A stretch of DNA of 48,498 nucleotides from Candidatus Tenebribacter burtonii (GTDB lineage: Bacteria; Cloacimonadota; Cloacimonadia; Cloacimonadales; TCS61). Shown here one piece after another: positions 42,077 to 48,498 of this stretch. Position 1 is the stretch's first letter. Each line of letters starts with the position of its first letter. The translations under genes and the position numbers were made by a program. The DNA lies in assembly GCA_030765625.1 (NCBI GenBank), contig JAVCCF010000057.1, forward strand, positions 1-48,498, read 5' to 3'. The notes under the pieces were generated by a model. The model searched no databases and was not told where the DNA came from. It saw only the letters and a list, made by a program, of their open reading frames with translations.

Positions 42077-45000
42077 ATGAAAAGATTGATTCTAATAATT
42101 CTTGTTGCATGCGTTGTCAGTACATTTCTCTCTGCAATGCCATCGGTACCGGGAAAAACAGACTATCAAAATTTTAAAATATATCCTTCAGAAAAATATA
42201 GTAGGAATAATTCGGTAATCAGAGATGAACTTCCCCAGAATATTCTAGCAATTATGGTTGAATTCAATGATATCACTTTTGATCTTGTTCCCGATTATCC
42301 AGATTCACTTGCCCATAACAAAGAATATTTTGAACGTCTCTTTTTTCATCTGACTTCCTTTTATGCCAATGCTTCTCATGGAAATTATGTACTCACGGAA
42401 GATAACTACACAGTTTGGGATAGCATTATCACTCTTTCTCAACCAATGGGATATTATGGAGAAAATGGAGAAAATGGTGATCTGATAGAACGCAAATGTG
42501 AGTTTGTTCAGGAAATCGTAGAATTGATTGATGATCAGCTGAATTTTAATGATTATGATGCAATTATAATTATTCATGCAGGAGCGGGTGAAGAAGCTGC
42601 AGGGCAAGACGAAAATGAAGATCAGCTGAGTAGTACCTTCCTCTCACGTCGTTCTTTACAAGCCGGATTAGATCCAGAAAACGATGATTTCCCAGGTATA
42701 GAAACAGAAGATGGTCTTTATCTAACTGAATTTGTAATAATTCCTGAGACTGAATGGCAACCGAATGGTGTACCTGGTGAAGATAAAATATATAGTATTT
42801 TCGGAGTTTTAGTTCATCAATTCGGGCATCAGATCGGCTTACCAACACTTTTTGACAATAACAAAGACAATGGAAAATCATATGGAATCGGCGGTTTTGG
42901 AGTTATGGGAACCGGTGTTTGGAATGCAAACGGTTTTGTTCCACCCCTACCTTGTGCTTGGTCTCGTTATTATTTAGGTTGGGAAGATGATAATATCGTA
43001 GAAATAAATTCTACATTTGAGAATCTATCACTTGTTTTCCCTATGTCGGAAGATGAAGACACACCTAAACTTTATAAAATAAATATTTCAGAAAGTGAGT
43101 ACTTCCTTATTGAGAACAGGCAGCAAAATCCGGATGGAAGCTTTTTCATAAATACTGATGGAGACACGCTAGCCACCTTTACATTTGAAACTATTCCAAA
43201 TCAAAAAGTATATCCTGCAGGGCATCCTTATGCTGGACAGCCAAAATTCAGTTTTATGGAAAATTCCTACGCCGGTTGTGAGTGGGATTTTTATCTCCCC
43301 GGATACGGTTTTGGTGCTGCCCCAGAAAACGATGGCTCAGGAATTCTTATCTGGCATATTGATGAAAATGTTATTAACGAAAATTTCACTCCCGATTTTG
43401 AAATTCATTCTGTAAACGGCGATGCTTCCCATAAAGGAGTAGATCTGGAAGAGGCTGACGGAATACAGCAACTTGATTCTACACTTCATGGATACAGTAG
43501 TTTTTATGGTTCAAAAGATGATTCATACAGAGAAGGAAATAACACTTATTTTGGACATGATTATAATAATGGTATTTTTTCAACACCTATTGCCAATAGC
43601 TATTATGGTGGGATTCCTCTTGAGATTCATAGTATTAGCAATTCCGACTCAATAATGATTTTCTCTGTGGATTATGAATGGTCATTAGCAACGGATTATA
43701 TAGGAGAAAATCCATTTCCTGCTGCATTAATAGATTTTGATGGGGATGGTGAGAATGAAATGTTCTACACAATGCCCAATGGAGAAGCATATATTTGGAA
43801 AGATGACGAAATTCTATCAGCATTTACATTTGATCCAATAGACGAATTATTTGCATTTAATGAAGCTGATGCTACAATTTTAGTTCCTCACCATGATCCT
43901 CAATATTTTTTAGCAACATTGACTATGATAAATTCAACAGGATATAATAATTTATTCTTTCCAGAAAAAGACTGGGCAGCATCACCAGTTGTGAATCCTG
44001 ATGTAAACAGTGAAAACAGGGTTTTTGTTCCATTGCATGATAATAATTCTACCGGTAGTGAGATTATTATCCTGAACAGCGATTACGAGATATTAGAGAC
44101 ATTACCCACAGAGCATATTAACTCCAACTTGATGTACAAAGATGACGAACTGTTCTTTGTTGATGACAACTGGAAAATTCAGAAAATTACCCTTACGGAT
44201 TATGAGCAAAGTGAATTTGAGTTAGATATTGAAGAACCTTATCCAAATATTTTATCCGCTCTGCTTGTAGATATCGATCTTGATGATTCCGATGATTTTA
44301 TTATCACAGCATCAGATTCAACTCTTTACGTTTTTGATTCTGCTGGGAATAATCTTGCTGGATTTCCACAAATAATCCCACTTAATTCATTCGCTCTTCC
44401 ATCAATCAGCGATATAGATAATGATGGCTTCCTTGAAATATTGATCGGTGGTGAAAATACTTTTGCTGTGTTCAATAAAAACGGAGAAGTGTTTAAGCCA
44501 AGCAATGAACTTACCGACCCTGATTCCTCATTTATCGCATCAGGCATCATCGCTTTAAATATTGATGATGATGATGAAAAAGAGATACTTGGAAACATGT
44601 CGCGCAATAGATTTTGTGTGTGGGATAATGTAAATTATAATGATTTTGAATTAAGCAGAAATTATAATATCTCGTTTGGCAGTCGCAGTTTAAACTATCC
44701 GTTGATCTCAGATTATTCAAATACAGGAATTGAAGCATTTATCCCTTCTAATAACGGTACAATTTACAAAACTGGCATCACTGCAATGCAAGAAGATATT
44801 GACTCTGAAATATGGCAGGTGGAATATGCCAATCTCCAAAGAACAGCATCACTTCTTGCTCCATCAGTAGAACCACCGGAAAATAGTAACAAGGTTTTCA
44901 ATAAAGCTCGAACATATTTTTATCCGAATCCTTTAAGCACAACGTTCAATAAAGCAATTAATTATCACTCCCGGATTCCTGCTGAAACAATAATTTTACG

Positions 45001-45205
45001 GATCGAAACATATCAAGATGTAGATGTAGAAATAAAAATATTTGACATCGCAGCTAACAAAATCTATGAAAACATCAGTTCTTGTGAAGTAGGAATCGAT
45101 ACCAAAATCAATATTGATGCATCAGATCTTTCATCAGGTGTTTATTTTGCAATATTGAGTGCAAAAGGGAAAATTTTAAAGCTAAAATTTGCTATAGAAA
45201 AATAA
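42077..45205 (+). CDS. Secreted M6-metalloprotease-like protein with Gln in place of the catalytic Glu
   Basis: A 1042-residue exported protein. Signal peptide (about 1-19) is followed by an M6 (immune inhibitor A-like) domain: 'ILAIMVEFNDITFD', 'FYANASHGNY', the zinc motif region H247-Q-F-G-H251 then 'QIGLPTLFD', and 'YGIGGFGVMGTGVWNANG' with 'CAWSRYYLGW'. The motif should read HExxH; here the Glu is Gln (CAA). Residues about 540-930 hold FG-GAP/VCBS-like propeller repeats ('LIDFDGDGENEMFY', 'ISDIDNDGFLEILIGG'). The last 90 residues ('FYPNPLSTTFNKA' to the Lys-rich end) form a type IX-like sorting domain. It is followed by a PorV-like gene and another secreted protease. Confidence 0.88.
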   Translation: MKRLILIILVACVVSTFLSAMPSVPGKTDYQNFKIYPSEKYSRNNSVIRDELPQNILAIMVEFNDITFDLVPDYPDSLAHNKEYFERLFFHLTSFYANASHGNYVLTEDNYTVWDSIITLSQPMGYYGENGENGDLIERKCEFVQEIVELIDDQLNFNDYDAIIIIHAGAGEEAAGQDENEDQLSSTFLSRRSLQAGLDPENDDFPGIETEDGLYLTEFVIIPETEWQPNGVPGEDKIYSIFGVLVHQFGHQIGLPTLFDNNKDNGKSYGIGGFGVMGTGVWNANGFVPPLPCAWSRYYLGWEDDNIVEINSTFENLSLVFPMSEDEDTPKLYKINISESEYFLIENRQQNPDGSFFINTDGDTLATFTFETIPNQKVYPAGHPYAGQPKFSFMENSYAGCEWDFYLPGYGFGAAPENDGSGILIWHIDENVINENFTPDFEIHSVNGDASHKGVDLEEADGIQQLDSTLHGYSSFYGSKDDSYREGNNTYFGHDYNNGIFSTPIANSYYGGIPLEIHSISNSDSIMIFSVDYEWSLATDYIGENPFPAALIDFDGDGENEMFYTMPNGEAYIWKDDEILSAFTFDPIDELFAFNEADATILVPHHDPQYFLATLTMINSTGYNNLFFPEKDWAASPVVNPDVNSENRVFVPLHDNNSTGSEIIILNSDYEILETLPTEHINSNLMYKDDELFFVDDNWKIQKITLTDYEQSEFELDIEEPYPNILSALLVDIDLDDSDDFIITASDSTLYVFDSAGNNLAGFPQIIPLNSFALPSISDIDNDGFLEILIGGENTFAVFNKNGEVFKPSNELTDPDSSFIASGIIALNIDDDDEKEILGNMSRNRFCVWDNVNYNDFELSRNYNISFGSRSLNYPLISDYSNTGIEAFIPSNNGTIYKTGITAMQEDIDSEIWQVEYANLQRTASLLAPSVEPPENSNKVFNKARTYFYPNPLSTTFNKAINYHSRIPAETIILRIETYQDVDVEIKIFDIAANKIYENISSCEVGIDTKINIDASDLSSGVYFAILSAKGKILKLKFAIEK

Positions 45206-45245
45206 GTTAGTTCTTTAAATTTATAAGTTATAAAAAAGTGTTTTC

Positions 45246-45370
45246 TGTCATCCTGACGAGTCTTGCACGTTGTTCTCTGGAAGGATCTCATCTTTTTGCG
45301 AGAAGTAAGGCTGAAAGCTCTTCCAATAGATTCTTCATTGGTAAAGCAAAAAGAAACCTCAGAAAGACAG
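45246..45370. repeat. Dispersed intergenic element, full-length copy
   Basis: The element begins TGTCATCCTGACGAGTCTTGC and ends AAACCTCAGAAAGACAG, with imperfectly inverted ends. Internal segments CACGTTGTTCTCTGGAAGGATCT and CTCTTCCAATAGATTCTTC recur in the broken copies at 1766-1912, and the ends recur at 16542-16654. It lies between the M6-like and PorV-like genes. Confidence 0.65.
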
Positions 45371-45407
45371 TATGTTTTCGTTTTAGAAACACTTAACGGA
45401 GGAAAAA

Positions 45408-46313
45408 ATGTTAAGAATAAATAAAATATTAATGATCCTAATCATCTTCAGTTTAACCGTAATACTTTCTGCTGAAACCAGTGGAGAATATGGCTTTCAG
45501 TTACTAAAGATAGCTTCAGGAGCGGAAGGTGCAGCCCAAGCAGGAACAGGGGCGTTTTCTTCCGGTGAAGCTTATGCTTTTATGTTAAATCCAACTGCGG
45601 GATTGTTTGCAGAGCAAAGAGCTATCTCGATAGCACAAAATTATTGGATATTCGATACAAAATTGAATAGTGCCGGTTATGTTAATACAAATGGCAAAAC
45701 ATCATTTGGTGTTGCTTACCGCTATCTAGACTATGGAACGCTAATAAATACCACTGATAATGGAACGATTACTGGTGAGTTCCACCCGATGGATTTGATA
45801 TTCTCCCTTAATTTTGGTTACCGAATCACTCCAAACCAATATGCTGGAATTAATGCGAATGCACTTTATGAAAAGATCGATACTTCTTCAAGTTATGGAT
45901 ACACTTTTGATATTGGTTACACTTACCTTTCCTTTATACAAGGACAGAAATTCAGTGCTGCAATAAAAAATCTGGGACAAACTTCAGCAATGGAAAATGA
46001 AACCATTGATCTTCCAATCTCCTTTGAACTTGGAGTTATCCAAAAATTTAATATTAACATAATTAAATTATTCACCGAATTTAAGATGATAAAACATATT
46101 GATGATGATGAGTTTAGGGCAGTATTTGGTACAAAAATTAAGCTAAATAGAATTTTAGACTTCAAACTGGGTTATAAATTAAATTTCGATGCAGAGAACT
46201 TTACTGCCGGATTTGGTATAAATTTAAAAAAAATAGCAATGGATTATGCATATGTACCATTTGAATATCATATAAATGATGTGCATGTGATAGGTTTAAC
46301 ATATAAATTCTAA
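45408..46313 (+). CDS. PorV/PorQ-like outer-membrane beta-barrel protein
   Basis: A 301-residue protein with a signal peptide (about 1-22). The start of the mature part, 'GFQLLKIASGAEGAAQAGTG' then 'AYAFMLNPTAGLF', is the hallmark of the PorV/PorQ (UPF0164) family, and the rest is alternating beta strands ending in an aromatic strand ('HVIGLTYKF'), a typical outer-membrane end. In Bacteroidota PorV is the type IX shuttle protein that presents cargo to the sortase; similar proteins occur in other phyla. It lies between two secreted proteins, one with a type IX-like tail, consistent with a secretion role. Confidence 0.85.
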   Translation: MLRINKILMILIIFSLTVILSAETSGEYGFQLLKIASGAEGAAQAGTGAFSSGEAYAFMLNPTAGLFAEQRAISIAQNYWIFDTKLNSAGYVNTNGKTSFGVAYRYLDYGTLINTTDNGTITGEFHPMDLIFSLNFGYRITPNQYAGINANALYEKIDTSSSYGYTFDIGYTYLSFIQGQKFSAAIKNLGQTSAMENETIDLPISFELGVIQKFNINIIKLFTEFKMIKHIDDDEFRAVFGTKIKLNRILDFKLGYKLNFDAENFTAGFGINLKKIAMDYAYVPFEYHINDVHVIGLTYKF

Positions 46314-46325
46314 TGAGGTGGTCTT

Positions 46326-48498
46326 ATGAAGTTGAGTTGGAATATAATTCTGATAATGGTAATTTCCATTTCTCTTTTTGGAATGGATTATGTTCCCAAT
46401 CAACTCATATTTAAAACTACTACTGCAAAACTGGTAAACAATAACATAATAGGTCTTGAGAGTTTCGATAATTTTTTAACTATTAGAAACATTGATAATT
46501 TAAAATCAATCCTGCCAAAATCGGATAATAAATATTTTATAGCAAACTTTGAAAATGATATTGATTGGGAGAATATAAAGAATTATCAATTCGAAGGGAT
46601 TGAATATATTCAACCCAATTTCCTCAATACATTTAATTTGCATCCCAATGATCCGATATTTCCAGATCAACAGTTGCATTTTGATAATTGTAACATCCCG
46701 CAAAGTTGGGATTACACAACAGGAAATGAACAGATCCTTGTTGCTATTGTCGATTCCGGTCTTCATTTTGATCATCCTGATTTACAGGATAATGTTTTTA
46801 TCAATGAAAATGAAATTCCTGATGACGGAATTGATAATGATAATAATGGCTATATTGATGATACTCGCGGCTGGGATTTTGTGAATGCACCGGAATTAGG
46901 AAGTATTGCACTAGGTGATTACCTTGAACAGGATAATAACCCTGAAGACGAAAATAATCACGGAACTCATGTTGCAGGTATAATTTCTGCCGATACAAAT
47001 AATGAAGAAGGTGTGTGTGGGATTTCATGGAATTCTAAACTATTGATCGTTCGTTCAGGATTTAAATCTATGGATGGCGGTTACCTGCAGGATGATGATG
47101 CTGCCGCCGGTATAATTTACGCTGCTGATATGGGAGCTGATGTTATAAACTTAAGCTGGGGAGATACTAATTATTCCCAGATAATTGCCGATGCCTGTTA
47201 TTATGCCCATAACAAAGGAAGTATTATTGTTGCCGCAGCCGGAAATGAAGGCGCAACCAATGAACACCAAGTTGTATATCCTGCCCAATTATCCACCACC
47301 CTTGCTATTGGTGCTGTAGATAGATATAAGGCTCTTGCTTCTTTCTCCAGTTATGGTCCGCAAATAGATATAGTTGCACCGGGGCAACTTGTTTTAAGCA
47401 CATTTGATACTACACCCGAAAATCTTTATAAGGAGCAATCTGGCACTTCGATGGCAGCTCCTTTTGTGAGTGGTGCAATTGCACTTCTTTTATCTGTTGA
47501 ACCCGAATTAAATTTTTCCGAAGTAAGAGGACGTCTCATTTCTTCTGCAAACGATCTTGGTGAAATAGGTTTTGATCATGAATATGGAAACGGACTTCTG
47601 GATGTATGTTCACTACTTACAGAAACTTCCTACCCGGTAATAGAGATAACAATACCTCAAGATAATACTGGTTTAAATTCTACTTTTGATATTATTGGAA
47701 CTATACAATGTCCAGATTTCTGGCGCTATTCAGTTAAATACACTTCTGCGGAAATGCCGGTTTCAACAGATTGGCATGATGTTGATCCGCAAATTGATTA
47801 CTACTACGAAATGGTAGAAAATGATTTTATCGCACAATTTGTAGTTGATAATTCTGTGCTGGATGATACATATACAATAAAAATTGAAGCAATAACAGCT
47901 GATAATCAGCATTATACGTATTTCAGAACCATTCATGTTGATCAAACAGCTCCAGAATTCTATGCAGCATTTGCAACATATATGAAACGATATGCGGCAG
48001 AAATTCCAGAATATTATATTCAAGCTATCTTTAATGAAGATGTAAATATCTTCCTCAGGCAATATCCTTCAACTGAATTTATTCCTCATTTTGGTAATGC
48101 TGATTCACTACAAATAGCTAAGATCGATGGACTTCCTCAAACTGCTATAATAGATATTAAAGCAAAAAATCTTTGTGACCTGGAAACAATTGTTAATGAT
48201 GCTTATGAATTTGAAACAGATCAGGATGCTATTGATATTCATGCTTTTAACCAGGCAGCTATTGGAAATAAACTTACCTGCACCCAGAAAACATATGATT
48301 TTGATGGAAACGGCAAAAATGAAGTTTTCGCCCTGGAAACAGTTAATGAACAACAAGCTCTTAAAATTCTCGAATTAAATAATGGTCAGCTTGTCACAAA
48401 ACATGAATTCTCAGCAGTTTTCTGGCCTAATGATATAGGAAATTCCAATGCTGACGGAATGGAAATTCTAGGCATTCAATTTAACCGTCCACTCATCC
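46326..48498 (+). CDS. Secreted S8 (subtilisin-like) serine protease, C-terminus cut by the window
   Basis: About 724 residues are visible and the frame runs off the end. A signal peptide (about 1-19) and a propeptide-like region (about 20-105) precede the S8 catalytic domain with a full triad: D143 in 'VAIVDSGLHFDHPDL', H212 in 'NNHGTHVAGIIS' and S375 in 'SGTSMAAPFVSGAIALL'; 'AAAGNEGA' carries the oxyanion Asn. An acidic 'DNDNNGYIDD' insert could bind calcium. Beyond about residue 440 follow beta-rich Ig-like segments and an FG-GAP-like stretch 'YDFDGNGKNEVFALE'. GAGGTGG lies before the ATG, 12 bases after the PorV-like gene. Confidence 0.93.
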   Translation, partial: MKLSWNIILIMVISISLFGMDYVPNQLIFKTTTAKLVNNNIIGLESFDNFLTIRNIDNLKSILPKSDNKYFIANFENDIDWENIKNYQFEGIEYIQPNFLNTFNLHPNDPIFPDQQLHFDNCNIPQSWDYTTGNEQILVAIVDSGLHFDHPDLQDNVFINENEIPDDGIDNDNNGYIDDTRGWDFVNAPELGSIALGDYLEQDNNPEDENNHGTHVAGIISADTNNEEGVCGISWNSKLLIVRSGFKSMDGGYLQDDDAAAGIIYAADMGADVINLSWGDTNYSQIIADACYYAHNKGSIIVAAAGNEGATNEHQVVYPAQLSTTLAIGAVDRYKALASFSSYGPQIDIVAPGQLVLSTFDTTPENLYKEQSGTSMAAPFVSGAIALLLSVEPELNFSEVRGRLISSANDLGEIGFDHEYGNGLLDVCSLLTETSYPVIEITIPQDNTGLNSTFDIIGTIQCPDFWRYSVKYTSAEMPVSTDWHDVDPQIDYYYEMVENDFIAQFVVDNSVLDDTYTIKIEAITADNQHYTYFRTIHVDQTAPEFYAAFATYMKRYAAEIPEYYIQAIFNEDVNIFLRQYPSTEFIPHFGNADSLQIAKIDGLPQTAIIDIKAKNLCDLETIVNDAYEFETDQDAIDIHAFNQAAIGNKLTCTQKTYDFDGNGKNEVFALETVNEQQALKILELNNGQLVTKHEFSAVFWPNDIGNSNADGMEILGIQFNRPLI

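Noticed and set aside
46506-48356. Several long minus-strand and alternative-frame ORFs opposite the S8 protease.
   Set aside because: The plus-strand frame carries a full subtilisin triad and signal peptide, so the others are shadows of it.

Overview
The window is a compact, AT-rich bacterial chromosome segment, cut at both ends: it opens inside an ECF sigma factor gene and closes inside a subtilisin-like protease gene. Gene content points to a Gram-negative, probably anaerobic member of the FCB side of the tree, most like Candidatus Cloacimonadota. The grounds are a lipoprotein pathway (lgt, lnt), a PorV-like outer-membrane protein, large secreted proteins with lamin-tail, M6 and S8 domains, FlgD/type IX-like C-terminal tails, and several families of short dispersed intergenic repeats. 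No 16S rRNA or other decisive marker is present, so the phylum is an inference.

Layout. 1-1.74 kb (+): envelope-stress cassette of ECF sigma, ZAS-type anti-sigma, a membrane-anchored CnrX/Spy-like sensor and a periplasmic Spy/CpxP-like protein, closed by a strong terminator. 1.95-9.0 kb (-): merR, lnt, a beta-propeller-like lipoprotein, recJ, the RNase P RNA gene rnpB, a C4 zinc-ribbon coiled-coil protein and a FapA/DUF342 protein. 9.1-13.6 kb (+): purA, then the conserved rpmH-rnpA-yidD-yidC-jag cluster. 13.7-20.9 kb (-): an orphan nuclease-like protein, a YifB/ComM ATPase, a giant lamin-tail protein and the NAD(P)HX repair enzyme. 21.0-25.3 kb (-): histidine kinase, mazG, membrane gluzincin, receiver-only response regulator and a UvrC-like protein lacking nuclease residues. 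25.4-27.3 kb (-): a FAH-family hydrolase and a PAS-domain pseudogene preceded by a coupled 51-codon ORF. 27.6-31.0 kb (+): mfd. 31.2-39.4 kb (+): a long operon-like run of SLBB export protein, NDP-sugar epimerase, DegT aminotransferase, etfB, lgt, a lipoprotein, purB, a Psd-like protein and pssA. 39.6-42.0 kb (+): an unknown helical protein, comF, efp and a small zinc-ribbon protein. 42.1-48.5 kb (+): M6-like protein, PorV-like barrel and S8 protease.

How it fits together. Much of the window serves the cell envelope: lipoprotein maturation (Lgt, Lnt), membrane insertion (YidD, YidC, Jag), phospholipid synthesis (PssA and a Psd-like protein), surface glycan precursors, envelope stress sensing and protein secretion. 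Housekeeping is represented by purine synthesis (PurA, PurB), DNA repair (RecJ, Mfd), tRNA processing (both RNase P subunits) and translation (L34, EF-P).

The most interesting points are departures from family rules: a UvrC-like protein keeping the cysteine cluster and UVR motif but not the nuclease residues; an M6-like protein with HQxxH instead of HExxH; PurA with GDEAKAK instead of GDEGKGK; a Psd-like protein without a visible pyruvoyl-forming Gly-Ser; a gluzincin gene that appears to start at ACG; and a PAS gene interrupted by two in-frame TAA codons. I did not find a CRISPR array, tRNA, insertion sequence, prophage or recognisable defence island.
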